NCBI GenBank assembly: GCA_023898765.1 | Contig: CP060238.1 | Coordinates: forward strand, 372,001-436,000 | Reading direction: 5' to 3' | Length of the DNA: 64,000 nt | From: Rhodospirillales bacterium | Lineage (GTDB): Bacteria; Pseudomonadota; Alphaproteobacteria; Micavibrionales; Micavibrionaceae | Shown here: positions 25,566 to 34,956 of the stretch, piece by piece | Numbering within the stretch: the first letter of the stretch is position 1 | Layout of the letters: each line of letters opens with the position of its first letter | Notes under the pieces: generated by a model | What the model was told of the DNA's origin: nothing | The model's input: the letters and a program-made list of their open reading frames with translations, nothing else | Databases searched by the model: none | Translations under genes and position numbers: made by a program

Positions 25566-26207
25566 ATGAGTGACTCTCTCAAACTAACGCGCCGCGGCCT
25601 GATGTATGTCCTGTCTTCCCCTTCCGGGGCAGGCAAGACCACCATTACCCGCGCCCTCCTGAAACAGAATGAAGATCTGGACGTTTCCGTTTCCGTGACC
25701 ACCCGTCCCCGCCGGCCCGGGGAGGTACAGGGACAGGATTATTCTTTTGTCGATATCCCGACCTTCAACGAAATGATCGACAACGGCGAGTTTCTGGAAC
25801 ATGCGAAAGTCTTCGGGCATTATTACGGGACCCCCCGCGAATCCGTTGAAAAATCGATGGCCGCAGGACATGACGTAATTTTTGACATCGACTGGCAGGG
25901 CACCCAGCAATTGCGGGAAATGGCGCGGGATGACCTGGTCACTGTCTTTATCCTTCCTCCTTCCGCACAGGAACTCGAAAGGCGGCTGCGCTCCCGCGGG
26001 CAAGATACGGAAGAAAACATTACGTACCGGATGAACAAAGCCTCGGATGAAGTCACCCATTACTCGGAATACGACTATGTCATTATCAACAAGGATATTG
26101 ATGTCGCCCTTGGAAAAGCGCAAATGATCCTGCACGCGGAACGCCTGAAACGATGGCGCCTCACTGGCTTGTCCGATTTTGTGCGCGGACTGAAAGACGG
26201 GCTTTAA
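25566..26207 (+). CDS. gmk: Guanylate kinase
   Basis: The product is 213 residues from the ATG at 25566. The P-loop is SSPSGAGKTTITRAL. GMP-binding residues lie in VSVTTRPRRPGEVQGQDYSFV and the lid region contains RLRSRGQDTEENITYRM. It phosphorylates GMP to GDP. It converges on rsmA, with stops interlocked in TTAA (26204-26207). The upstream in-frame start at 25518 would overlap the predicted promoter. Confidence 0.96.
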   Translation: MSDSLKLTRRGLMYVLSSPSGAGKTTITRALLKQNEDLDVSVSVTTRPRRPGEVQGQDYSFVDIPTFNEMIDNGEFLEHAKVFGHYYGTPRESVEKSMAAGHDVIFDIDWQGTQQLREMARDDLVTVFILPPSAQELERRLRSRGQDTEENITYRMNKASDEVTHYSEYDYVIINKDIDVALGKAQMILHAERLKRWRLTGLSDFVRGLKDGL

Positions 26208-27031
26208 AGCCGCTTTGCCAAAGAAACATAATCTGCCACGCTTAAATCTTCCGCGCGCAAAGACGTGTTCATCCCCATCTCTTCCATAAGAGGCAAATAT
26301 TCCTTTAAGGACGAACGGACCATCTTGCGCCGCTGGCCAAAGGCGGCGGCCGTCAGGGACTCCAACGCGGCAAAAGCAGGCTGCTGCGGCTCTTTTTCCT
26401 TCGGAATAAAATGCACAACGGTAGAGCTCACTTTTGGCGGCGGCGTAAAAGCGCCGGGCGGAAGGGTCATCACTTTCTTAACATGGCACAACCATTGCGC
26501 CAGAACGGACAGCCGTCCATAAGCCTTTGTTTTCGGGAGTGCCGCCAGACGGTCCGCGACTTCCTTTTGGAACATAAGCGTCATGGAGTTAAACAGGGCA
26601 GGCGTTTCATGAATCTGGCACAGCCATCCCACCAGCAACGGCGTCGCAATGTTATAGGGCAGATTAGCAACAATTTTAAACGGTTTTTTATTGGCAATCG
26701 ACAACAAATCAACAGACAGCGCATCGGCCTCTATAACTTCCACCCGCCCTTCGGAAACCTCCACAAGACTCTGCAACGCAACGATTGCCCTTGGATCACA
26801 TTCAATGGCGATAATCTTTTTTGCACCGGCCTTTAAAAGCCCTCTGGTCAGGCCGCCGGGCCCCGGCCCGATTTCAAAAACGGTGACCCCGGACAAATCC
26901 CCGGCAAAGCGGGCAATTTTGTCGGTCAGGTTCAGATCCAGAAGGAAATTCTGCCCCAGAGATTTTTCCGCACGCAAATCATGCGCACGAATAATTTCAC
27001 GCAATGGGGGAAGGGATTGGAAATCAGACAC
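26204..27031 (-). CDS. rsmA: 16S rRNA (adenine(1518/1519)-N6)-dimethyltransferase
   Basis: The product is 275 residues from a GTG at 27031 that overlaps the surA end by 8 nt. SAM motif I is FEIGPGPGGLTRGLL. The catalytic motif NLPYNIATPLLVGWL and the KSLGQNFL start (EKSLGQNFLLDLN) are characteristic of RsmA/KsgA. It dimethylates A1518 and A1519 of 16S rRNA. In many proteobacteria pdxA lies between surA and rsmA; here it is absent and surA leads directly into rsmA. Confidence 0.95.
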   Translation of the reverse strand: MSDFQSLPPLREIIRAHDLRAEKSLGQNFLLDLNLTDKIARFAGDLSGVTVFEIGPGPGGLTRGLLKAGAKKIIAIECDPRAIVALQSLVEVSEGRVEVIEADALSVDLLSIANKKPFKIVANLPYNIATPLLVGWLCQIHETPALFNSMTLMFQKEVADRLAALPKTKAYGRLSVLAQWLCHVKKVMTLPPGAFTPPPKVSSTVVHFIPKEKEPQQPAFAALESLTAAAFGQRRKMVRSSLKEYLPLMEEMGMNTSLRAEDLSVADYVSLAKRL

Positions 27032-27980
27032 GTTTATCTATAAACGCAGAGGATTTTAAATCGAAAAGATAGCGCTGCTGCAATTTATCCAAACGGGAAA
27101 ACCCGATCTGGTTGGCCAGTTCATCCTTGGAAGGAAGATTTTCCGCCGCGATAATCCGCTTTTTCTGGAGCTGAAGAATATGATACCCCACTTGCGTTTT
27201 TATCGGGGCGCTTACAGCCCCTTCCTCCAGCGTTGCAAGGGCTTCCCCCAGCGCCGTATCAAGCTGCTGCTCCTGAACCCAGCCGATAAGACCGCCGTTT
27301 TTGGCCCCGGCCGATTTTGAAAACTGGGACGCCACCGCATGAAAAGGCGCCTTCTGAGATTTTATTTCCTGAACCAGCTTATTAGCCAATTGCCGGACCT
27401 CGGATTCGTTTTTGGGGTCCTCCGTAGGCAGATATATTTCCGATACAAAAAATTCCGTTTTTCCGACATTCTTTTTGAGACGCTCCATTTGCGCTTCCAC
27501 GTCATTCCGGCTTACATCGACCTTGGGACGCAGGACAAGCTGGATAACCTTGCTCCAGGCAATTTGCGCTTCAATCTGATGAAGCAATGTCTGCTTTGGA
27601 ACGCCTTGCTGGCGCATAATCTGTTCGAACTCTTCCGGCGTAAACTTGTTCTGATCGGCAATCTCCCTAAGCCCCGCCTGAACCTCCTCCGCCGTCACTT
27701 CAATGTCGTTTCTGGTTGCCTCCTGAATTTTTATATACTCCTCGATCAGGCTATCCAGAACCTGAGGCAATACTTTTGCCTGCATTTCCTGCGTATTGGG
27801 AAGACCAGAGGAAACCAGAAGCAGGCGCATTCGATCCTGTACGTCTACTTGAGAAATCGCCCCTTCATTGACAACAGCCACGATCATTGTCTTTTGTTCG
27901 GCAAATGCAAAAGGCGGTGCAAAATACCCCGACAATGCCGCAAAAAAAACAGAAAAAATAAGACTTTTATACGTTCCCAT
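27024..27980 (-). CDS. surA: SurA-like periplasmic peptidyl-prolyl isomerase
   Basis: The product is 318 residues with a signal peptide (to about residue 27, PPFAFAEQ). The SurA N-terminal domain (about 30-150, AVVNEGAISQVDVQDRM) precedes one PpiC-type parvulin domain (about 170-275, FFVSEIYLPTEDPKNESE, GLIGWVQEQQLD, GYHILQLQKKR). It should chaperone outer-membrane proteins through the periplasm. One parvulin domain rather than the two of E. coli SurA is usual in alphaproteobacteria. It is translationally coupled to rsmA. Confidence 0.9.
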   Translation of the reverse strand: MGTYKSLIFSVFFAALSGYFAPPFAFAEQKTMIVAVVNEGAISQVDVQDRMRLLLVSSGLPNTQEMQAKVLPQVLDSLIEEYIKIQEATRNDIEVTAEEVQAGLREIADQNKFTPEEFEQIMRQQGVPKQTLLHQIEAQIAWSKVIQLVLRPKVDVSRNDVEAQMERLKKNVGKTEFFVSEIYLPTEDPKNESEVRQLANKLVQEIKSQKAPFHAVASQFSKSAGAKNGGLIGWVQEQQLDTALGEALATLEEGAVSAPIKTQVGYHILQLQKKRIIAAENLPSKDELANQIGFSRLDKLQQRYLFDLKSSAFIDKRV

Positions 27981-28145
27981 AAGAACCCCTCATTGCCCTC
28001 GAAACCCACTGTAGTTTCAAATCACCTGAATTTCAAACTGGAAATACGTCTAATTTTAGGGCATTTTCAGGCGGCAAAACGGCAAAACGCCTTTGGCCTC
28101 CTCTTAAAGTATGATTTTTCACACGTTTTCTGGCACAATGAACCC

Positions 28146-29054
28146 ATGATATTTTTTTCTAAAAAACGTCCCCTTTTACGGTTCTGGCCTGTTGTGATTG
28201 CGGCCTTATGCATAACCGCCTTCTTATGGCCCGAAAAAAACGCCCGGGCCCAGATCGCCGACGACACAAACAGTACGTGGATTGATGAAGAGCACCCGGT
28301 CGTGGTCGAACTTTTCACATCTTCAAACTGCAGCGCCTGTATGCTGGCCGACCGGATGCTTTATGACGTTTCCCAAGAGAAAAATGTCATCGCCTTGGGC
28401 TGCCACATCGACTACTGGGATAAAAGCACCCCGAAAGACCCTAAAAACCTCGAGGCCTGTACATACCGCCAGTGGTCATACCGCAGTTCCGGCAGAATGG
28501 ATGAAACCGAAGTCAGCATCCCCCATTTCATGGTGAATGGACGCTATAGTCTTCGCGGTTCGGATATTCGAAGCCTTTACAGCATCCTGAAGGGGGAAAA
28601 AGAATCCTCTCTCCCAAAACCTTCTTTTATCCATATGAAATGGAAGGATAAGGATACGCTTCTGATTGAAATGCCTCAGGCAATGGATGAAATTCATAAA
28701 AAAGGCTCTTCCAGCGTCTGGCTCATCCGGTATCAGGATTACATCATACAGAAAATGACAAAAGGAGAGGTCGCCGGACGGGTCCTGCGTTTCACAAATG
28801 TGGTCCAGGATATAAAACACATCGCCAAATGGCATGGGGATAAACGCACCATCGAGGTGGATGTTCCGATGCCGCCCGGCGGGAAAGACCGCGGGGGATA
28901 TGTCGCCGTTATCCATGAAACGCACGGCGCGAAAGTTCTGGCCGCAGGAAAAGTGCGGGACTACAAACTCAGAAAAAAGAAAAAGAACCCCGATACCCTG
29001 CCGGAAAATAAAGAAGATGCGGCGCCGGTTTCTACGCCGATGCTGCCTGAATAA
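28146..29054 (+). CDS. DUF1223 domain-containing secreted thioredoxin-like protein
   Basis: The product is 302 residues from the ATG at 28146. A much longer open frame upstream is antisense to surA and is not coding. A signal peptide or anchor lies at about residues 12-37 (ends NARAQIAD). The DUF1223 core is VVVELFTSSNCSACMLADRML with a CxxC, then GCHIDYWD and the HFMVNGRYSLRG region. The fold is thioredoxin-like and the function is unknown. The C-terminal 25 residues are a charged tail. The 3' end overlaps the convergent uvrD gene by 23 nt. Confidence 0.82.
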   Translation: MIFFSKKRPLLRFWPVVIAALCITAFLWPEKNARAQIADDTNSTWIDEEHPVVVELFTSSNCSACMLADRMLYDVSQEKNVIALGCHIDYWDKSTPKDPKNLEACTYRQWSYRSSGRMDETEVSIPHFMVNGRYSLRGSDIRSLYSILKGEKESSLPKPSFIHMKWKDKDTLLIEMPQAMDEIHKKGSSSVWLIRYQDYIIQKMTKGEVAGRVLRFTNVVQDIKHIAKWHGDKRTIEVDVPMPPGGKDRGGYVAVIHETHGAKVLAAGKVRDYKLRKKKKNPDTLPENKEDAAPVSTPMLPE

Positions 29055-31296
29055 AACTGTCCATCACGCGTTTATGCCCGCTTTTGTCAAAAGCAATATC
29101 AAGCTTGCTTCCCTCGACATGAATAACCGTGCCCATGCCAAACTTGTCGTGAAAAACGCGGTCTCCCGACGCAAAAGGTTTTGGACGCCCTTCTCTTTCT
29201 TCGTCCCGGCGGGAAGAGGCGTGCGGAACGGGAGACACGCCGCTTGAATCCCAGTGCTGTGAACGGCCCGGCGTATAAAGCCCGGTTTCTGCATGCGCCG
29301 CAATATGACCTTCCGGCAGTTCGTCCACAAACCGGGAAGGAATGGCATTCACCCATTGCCCGTACATGCGCCGGTTCGCCGCAAAGGAAATATAAGCTTT
29401 TTTACGCGCCCGCGTTATCCCGACATAGGCCAGCCGCCGTTCTTCCTCCAGCCCCTTGATGCCGCCCTCGTCCATCGTCCTTTGCGAAGGAAACAAGCCT
29501 TCCTCCCAGCCCGGCAGAAAAACGGCATCAAACTCCAATCCTTTGGCCCCGTGCAAAGTCATCAGCGTGACGCACGCGCCTTGCGCCTTATCCTGATTTT
29601 CCAAAACCAGCGCGACATGTTCTAAAAATTCATCCAGACTTTCATAATCCTCCATGCCGGAGACAAGTTCTTTTAAGTTTTCCAGCCTCCCCGGCGCATC
29701 GGGAGATTTGTCGCCTTTCCACATCTGCACGTAACCGGATTCATCCAGAACAAGTTCTGCCAGCGCCGCATGAGGCATTGTCGACACAAGCCCCCGCCAG
29801 CGTTCGAAATCATCCAGCAATTTCATCAAGGTAGAACGGACCTTCGGACGCAGTTCTTCGGTTTGCGTCAAATCCGCCAGCGCAACATAAAGGCTGATCC
29901 CCTTGGCGCGCGCGTGCGCGTAAAGCGTTTGCACGGTGGCATCCCCGATTCCCCGCTTGGGAGTATTGATAATCCGCTCCAGCGCCAGATCGTCATCGGG
30001 CTGCCGCACCACGCGCAAATAAGCCAGCGCATCGCGCACCTCTTTACGTTCATAGAAACGGGGGCCCCCGATAACGCGATAGGCCAGCCCAAGCTGGATA
30101 AAACGTTCTTCAAACTCCCGCATTTGAAACCCGGTGCGAACCAAAACCGCCATTTGATCGAGGGACCAGCCCTTGTTTTGCAGGTTTTCGATTTCTTCCC
30201 CGACCCACCTGGCTTCGGACTCGCCATCCCAAAGGCCGCGCACTACAACTTTTTCACCGTCCCCTGCGCTTGTGAACAAATCCTTTCCCAGACGGCCTTC
30301 GTTATGCGCGATAACCGCGTTTGCCGCCGAAAGAATATGCCCTGTCGAGCGGTAATTTTCTTCCAGCCTGACAATTCTGGCCCCCGGAAAATCGCGTTCG
30401 AAGCGCAAAATATTTTCCACCTCCGCGCCCCGCCAGCCATAGATGGACTGGTCATCGTCCCCCACGCAGCAAATATTATTCGACCCCTTTGCGAGCAAAC
30501 GAAGCCAGAGATACTGGGCGACGTTCGTATCCTGATACTCATCCACCAGAATATAACGGAAGCGCCGGTGATAATCCGCCAAAATGCCCGCATTCTCCGG
30601 GTCTTTTAAAATCGTAATTACATGAAGCAGCAAATCACCGAAATCGCAGGCATTTAAAGCCTTCATTCTCTGTTGGTATCGGCCATATAACAAAACCAGC
30701 TTTCCCTCCGCGATATCCCCGCCTTCATTTGCCGACAAATCGGAAGGATTTTTTCCCTTGTCCTTAAAATCGTTCACGCGGACCGCGACCAGCTTGGGCG
30801 GGCATTTTTTGGTATCTATATTCTCCGCCTCCATAAGCTGCTTCAGCAACCGGATCTGGTCATCCTCGTCCAGAATGGTGTAATCGGACCTGAGCCCCAC
30901 AAGGGCGGCATGCCGCCGGAGCATCCGCGCCGCCAGCGCATGAAACGTGCCCAGCCACCATCCTTCCACGGGCTGGCCGCCCAGAAGGGAAGACACGCGT
31001 GTTTTCATTTCCTGCGCCGCCTTGTTCGTAAAGGTCACAGCGAGTATCTGTCCGGGGAAGGCGCGCCCCGTCTGAAGAAGATATGCCAGCCGCGTCGTCA
31101 AAACCCGCGTCTTTCCCGTTCCCGCACCGGCCAGCACAAGCACAGGCCCTTCGGTCGCCTCTACCGCCTCAACCTGCGGGGCGTTCAGATTTTCAAAAGA
31201 AGGGGATGCCGGCCCCGCATCCCTGTTTGATGCGTCAGCCGCAACATTCCGAACGTCAAACCCGTCCGGCGCGTTGATATGCCGATGATCTTCCAT
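29032..31296 (-). CDS. UvrD/PcrA-type ATP-dependent DNA helicase
   Basis: The product is 754 residues of a superfamily 1A helicase. Motifs are Walker A LAGAGTGKTRVL (about residues 55-66), motif II VDEYQDTN, motif III GDDDQSIYGWRGA, motif IV LEENYRSTGHIL, motif V TLMTLHGAKGLEF and motif VI ERRLAYVGITRARK. A C-terminal Tudor-like segment (GDRVFHDKFGMGTVIHVEG) matches the PcrA/UvrD RNAP-binding region. It should unwind DNA 3'-5' in nucleotide-excision and mismatch repair. The N-terminal 35 residues are a variable extension. Confidence 0.95.
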   Translation of the reverse strand: MEDHRHINAPDGFDVRNVAADASNRDAGPASPSFENLNAPQVEAVEATEGPVLVLAGAGTGKTRVLTTRLAYLLQTGRAFPGQILAVTFTNKAAQEMKTRVSSLLGGQPVEGWWLGTFHALAARMLRRHAALVGLRSDYTILDEDDQIRLLKQLMEAENIDTKKCPPKLVAVRVNDFKDKGKNPSDLSANEGGDIAEGKLVLLYGRYQQRMKALNACDFGDLLLHVITILKDPENAGILADYHRRFRYILVDEYQDTNVAQYLWLRLLAKGSNNICCVGDDDQSIYGWRGAEVENILRFERDFPGARIVRLEENYRSTGHILSAANAVIAHNEGRLGKDLFTSAGDGEKVVVRGLWDGESEARWVGEEIENLQNKGWSLDQMAVLVRTGFQMREFEERFIQLGLAYRVIGGPRFYERKEVRDALAYLRVVRQPDDDLALERIINTPKRGIGDATVQTLYAHARAKGISLYVALADLTQTEELRPKVRSTLMKLLDDFERWRGLVSTMPHAALAELVLDESGYVQMWKGDKSPDAPGRLENLKELVSGMEDYESLDEFLEHVALVLENQDKAQGACVTLMTLHGAKGLEFDAVFLPGWEEGLFPSQRTMDEGGIKGLEEERRLAYVGITRARKKAYISFAANRRMYGQWVNAIPSRFVDELPEGHIAAHAETGLYTPGRSQHWDSSGVSPVPHASSRRDEEREGRPKPFASGDRVFHDKFGMGTVIHVEGSKLDIAFDKSGHKRVMDSFIQAASA

Positions 31297-31350
31297 GATT
31301 TATAAGTAAATGCAGCGTCCGTGCGGATCAAGGACGAAAAAGAAAAGAAA

Positions 31351-32412
31351 TTAACCGGCTTCTTTTTCCCGTGCGGCTTCATGCGGCGTTGGCGCAGCAG
31401 CGACCTGATTCCGGCCATTATGTTTTGCCGTATAAAGCGCCGCATCGGCGCGCTCAATCAGGTTTTCAACCGATTCACCGCCATAATACTGGGCGACACC
31501 GACGGACATGGTAATCCGGCCGAGATTTTCCCCGCTCGCCCGGTTAATCACTTCCTTGTTTGCCAGAGATTTGCGCAAACTGTCCCCCACCGTTATACCG
31601 GCATTCATATTGGTGTTCGGCAAAACAATAACGAATTCCTCACCGCCGTAACGGGCGGCCAGATCTTTCCCTTTAACGCCGTCCGTAAGCGTATGGGCGA
31701 CAAGACGTATAACCTGATCCCCGACCTGGTGACCGTAATTGTCATTAAAACTTTTGAAGTGGTCTATATCCAGCATCAGCAATGTCAGCGTTTCGCCTTC
31801 CTGAACACAGCGCGCCACCATACGCCGGACTTCTTCATCGAAGCATTTCCGGTTGGCAAGCCCTGTCAGTCCATCTGTCATCGCTTCCTTACGCACACGC
31901 TCCAGATCCTGTTTGAGCGCTTCCATCGCTACAGAAGATTTGTCAAGCTGCGCTTCCAGTTTCTTATTCTGCTGCGCCATCTTGGCCGTATCCTGAACGA
32001 CACTGTCCATTATCTCTTTGAAGTCTTCCGGTGTTTCCACGCTGGCGATTTTCCGGCTGACCCCTTCCAGCGTGCCGCTATATTCAGACGTCGCAGACCT
32101 CATGTTATCCATCAGTCCGGAAACGTCCTGCAGGGTTGACTGGATTTGGTCGCCGGCTTTTTCAACAAGTTCCTGATTGCGTTTATCGCTTAGATATTTC
32201 TCGTACAGAAGGCGGCAATCGTCGTGCGTCACTTTTCCCGCCGTCTTTTTCAATTGGTCAATTTCGGCTTTAAGCTCCGTATTGATTTTGGCATAATAAG
32301 CATACCAAACTTCGAAATTACTCGGCGCCGGCGGAATTCCGTCCTGCTTCAAGCGGGCAAAGGCTTTTTCGGCCACACCGCTTGCAAGGTCTATGTCATG
32401 ATCGTAAAGCAC
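31351..32412 (-). CDS. Diguanylate cyclase with helical N-terminal domain
   Basis: The product is 353 residues from a GTG at 32412. The N-terminal 170 residues are predicted helical and rich in charged heptads (MAQQNKKLEAQLDKSSVAMEAL), probably a dimerising signalling helix. The GGDEF domain has DGLTGLANRKCFDEEV, LDIDHFKSFNDNYGHQVGD and active site RYGGEEFVIVLPNT. The inhibitory site position reads KGKD, lacking the canonical Arg, so product inhibition may be weak. No transmembrane segment is visible. Confidence 0.9.
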   Translation of the reverse strand: MLYDHDIDLASGVAEKAFARLKQDGIPPAPSNFEVWYAYYAKINTELKAEIDQLKKTAGKVTHDDCRLLYEKYLSDKRNQELVEKAGDQIQSTLQDVSGLMDNMRSATSEYSGTLEGVSRKIASVETPEDFKEIMDSVVQDTAKMAQQNKKLEAQLDKSSVAMEALKQDLERVRKEAMTDGLTGLANRKCFDEEVRRMVARCVQEGETLTLLMLDIDHFKSFNDNYGHQVGDQVIRLVAHTLTDGVKGKDLAARYGGEEFVIVLPNTNMNAGITVGDSLRKSLANKEVINRASGENLGRITMSVGVAQYYGGESVENLIERADAALYTAKHNGRNQVAAAPTPHEAAREKEAG

Positions 32413-32575
32413 GTTTAAAAATTAAATCCCTTAGAAAATTCCAGACAAAACATGAGGTTAATTAAACACCTGCGGTCACATGGATGAAAGGGAAAAGTGC
32501 CTCTCTTTCATCCTTTTCTATCCTACACCTTATATGATTAACCCCCAATTAATACGTTATGAAAAACAAGCACGT

Positions 32576-33160
32576 TTATATCCATTTGGTCTGAGGATCA
32601 AACTTTGCGTTCGGCGCCGTTTTCAGCGCTTTCGGCACATCTTCGACATCATCAACAACAACAAATAATTCTTTATCCTCGGGCCGCATAAAACCGGTGG
32701 CGGAAATATTGTCAATCGCTTCCAGAAGCTTTGTCCAGTATCCTTCAATATTCACAATCACAATCGGCTTGTCATGCAGCCCAAGCTGTTTCCATGTCAA
32801 AAGTTCAAAAAGCTCATCCAGCGTCCCCAAACCGCCTGCCAAAACGACAAAGGCGTCCGAGCTGTCAACCATCTGCTGTTTTCGCACGTGCATGGAACCC
32901 ACAACATGAAGTTCGCTCAACCCCTTATGCTGCACTTCGCGGTCCTGAATATGTTCCGGAATAATCCCGATAACCCTGGCCCCCTTTTCCAGCGCCGCAT
33001 CCGCCACCAGCCCCATCAGACCGACACGCCCGCCGCCATAAACGACATCCCACTTTTCCCGCGCCAAAATCGCGCCAAGACCTGTCGCCACTTTTTTATA
33101 AACATCGTCCACCCGCGAAGAAGACCCGCAATACACACAAACAGATTTGATGTCCTTCAT
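32576..33160 (-). CDS. LOG family protein (nucleotide phosphoribohydrolase type)
   Basis: The product is 194 residues of the LOG/TIGR00730 family. Visible are VCVYCGSSSRVDDVY, YGGGRVGLMGLVADA, HVRKQQMVDSSDAFVVLAGG and GLGTLDELFELLTWKQLG. The family motif PGGxGTxxE appears as AGGLGTLDE. Members hydrolyse 5'-monophosphate nucleosides such as cytokinin nucleotides or AMP. The bacterial role is often purine salvage. Confidence 0.9.
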   Translation of the reverse strand: MKDIKSVCVYCGSSSRVDDVYKKVATGLGAILAREKWDVVYGGGRVGLMGLVADAALEKGARVIGIIPEHIQDREVQHKGLSELHVVGSMHVRKQQMVDSSDAFVVLAGGLGTLDELFELLTWKQLGLHDKPIVIVNIEGYWTKLLEAIDNISATGFMRPEDKELFVVVDDVEDVPKALKTAPNAKFDPQTKWI

Positions 33161-33168
33161 TGAAATTC

Positions 33169-34089
33169 CTACTTTTCTTTCCTTGTTTTTTCTTCAGTTG
33201 TTTTTTCTTCCGGGATTTCCTCCGGCTCAATCTCATATGTTTTTCCAGACCATATCACGGAGACAGGATCACACCCCTTTGGCGCAAGCGTCAGCCGGGC
33301 ACCGCATTTTTTGTTTTCTTCCGGCTCTTCTTTCGCCTCTTGCGAAGAAGAATCCCCCTCTTCGGAAATTTCCTCCTGTACGCTCAAAGAGGCAGAGGCG
33401 CTGCAAATATCCGTTCCCACAACAAAAGGCAAAATATACGTTTGAGGCCGGCCTGTCGGCGGATTTTCAGCAATGGCAAGCATGAGCGTCAAACCGTGGG
33501 CTTTGGGTCCTTTTTCGCCTTCTCCGGTCGAAACATCGTCCAGTTCGCCGGCAAGCAAACCCGTCATCACCATTTCGTTTTCGCTGTCACAATCCAGGTC
33601 AGCCCGCAATCTTTTGCCGTAACTCCAGAAAACCTCCGGCTTGTCTTTCGCCAGAACATTCATCCAGCGTGGGAAACCTCCAAATTTTTGCGCATATCCT
33701 TCCATCTCTTCATCGACGATCATCGCCGCCAGAAGATCCGCCCTGTCCTCACTCATACGGGCGAGGCAGGAAAGCTTATTCACCCGTTCCAGAGAGCTGA
33801 CTTCCGTTTGTCTGGACTCCCATTCGCACTGGCCGTCGCGGTAAGCCAACCAGTCTTTTTGCAAAACCCGAAGACTTTCCAAATTCTCCCCTTCCAGCGC
33901 CGCCGAAAGTTTTTCATATGATTTATTGAGTCGGTTTTGGGCCCAGCCCAAATGACGGTTTAGACATCTTACCGTCGCCGCCGTACTGTCGCTTCCCGTA
34001 CAAAAGGCGCTGTGATCCGCCGCTATAACCGCCGTAGAGGCCGTAACGATAAAAAAAAGGGTCGCGCTCAAAAGAATTTTTGCCAACAT
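33169..34089 (-). CDS. Secreted protein with LprI-like (DUF1311) domain
   Basis: The product is 306 residues with a signal peptide ending TAVIAADH (about residue 25). Residues about 28-115 match the lysozyme-inhibitor LprI N-terminal/DUF1311 pattern: a Cys near the start, ATVRCLNRHLGWAQNRLNKSYE, KDWLAYRDGQCEWESRQTE and NKLSCLARMSEDRADLL. The rest is unrecognised, with a Cys-containing middle and a highly acidic-basic C-terminus (EEIPEEKTTEEKTRKEK). A periplasmic role, possibly in lysozyme resistance, is plausible but unproven. Confidence 0.75.
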   Translation of the reverse strand: MLAKILLSATLFFIVTASTAVIAADHSAFCTGSDSTAATVRCLNRHLGWAQNRLNKSYEKLSAALEGENLESLRVLQKDWLAYRDGQCEWESRQTEVSSLERVNKLSCLARMSEDRADLLAAMIVDEEMEGYAQKFGGFPRWMNVLAKDKPEVFWSYGKRLRADLDCDSENEMVMTGLLAGELDDVSTGEGEKGPKAHGLTLMLAIAENPPTGRPQTYILPFVVGTDICSASASLSVQEEISEEGDSSSQEAKEEPEENKKCGARLTLAPKGCDPVSVIWSGKTYEIEPEEIPEEKTTEEKTRKEK

Positions 34090-34174
34090 GTTCTAAAGAT
34101 CCCTGGGGGAGGTATATATCCAGCTTTATTTATACCCTATGAAAGTTTTCTAGAACAGCTATAATCCTGTCCTT

Positions 34175-34915
34175 ATGAGCACAAACACAACAGAAAATAA
34201 CAAAACCCTTCTCTCAACCATCAAGGAAACGGTTTTGGTTCCGATCCATCCCGCCGGATATCCCTTTATCCTCGGGGGGGCCGTGATTACCTTCGTTTGC
34301 TTCCTTATCTGGGAACTGCTTGGGGTCCTGGCCCTGATCCTTACCTTTTTTTGCGTCTATTTTTTCCGCGATCCCGTCCGCATAACGCCGCAGCGAAAGG
34401 GGCTGGTCATTTCCCCGGCCGACGGGCGCGTTTGCGCGATCACTGAAGGCCTGCCGCTCCCGCCCGAGCTTGGCGGGAAAAAGGAAGATACGGATTACAC
34501 ACGTATCAGCATCTTCCTGTCCGTTTTCGATGTTCATGTGAACCGGGTTCCCATTGACGGAAAAATTATCAAAACGGCCTACAACCCCGGAAAGTTTTTA
34601 AATGCCGAACTCGATAAGGCGAGCCAGTATAACGAGCGCGCCAGCGCCTTGCTGGAACTGGAAGACGGCCGTCAGGTGGGCTTTGTACAAATTGCAGGAC
34701 TTGTGGCGCGCAGGATTGTCACCTCACTGACCGAAGGCGACGAAGTTGAAGCCGGCGAAAGATACGGCCTGATCCGTTTTGGCAGCCGCGCCGATATTTA
34801 CCTTCCTGAAGATGTCGCGCCGCTTGTCTGCGTCGGGCAATATGCGATTGGCGGAGAAACCGTGCTGGCCGATATGGACGGAACAGAGCCGCCGCGCGAA
34901 GGCAAAGCGCAGTAA
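34175..34915 (+). CDS. psd: Phosphatidylserine decarboxylase proenzyme
   Basis: The product is 246 residues with two N-terminal hydrophobic segments (about 28-62). The core SPADGRVCAI and FLSVFDVHVNRVP is followed by the self-cleavage site RFGSRADIYLP, with Gly203-Ser204 expected to give the pyruvoyl alpha chain. This short form is the type common in alphaproteobacteria. It makes phosphatidylethanolamine from the product of PssA, encoded next (41 bp later). A TATAAT (34160-34165) lies nine bases before the ATG. Confidence 0.95.
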   Translation: MSTNTTENNKTLLSTIKETVLVPIHPAGYPFILGGAVITFVCFLIWELLGVLALILTFFCVYFFRDPVRITPQRKGLVISPADGRVCAITEGLPLPPELGGKKEDTDYTRISIFLSVFDVHVNRVPIDGKIIKTAYNPGKFLNAELDKASQYNERASALLELEDGRQVGFVQIAGLVARRIVTSLTEGDEVEAGERYGLIRFGSRADIYLPEDVAPLVCVGQYAIGGETVLADMDGTEPPREGKAQ

Positions 34916-34956
34916 AAACAACGCGGCAAGACCGAATAACAGGAGGACAAACAAAC

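Noticed and set aside
27339..28145. A long N-terminal extension of the DUF1223 gene
   Set aside because: It is antisense to surA. The ATG at 28146 is followed by a proper signal peptide, so the extension is not translated.
29770..30609. A 279-codon plus-strand open frame
   Set aside because: It lies opposite the UvrD helicase motifs; there is no ribosome site and no family likeness.
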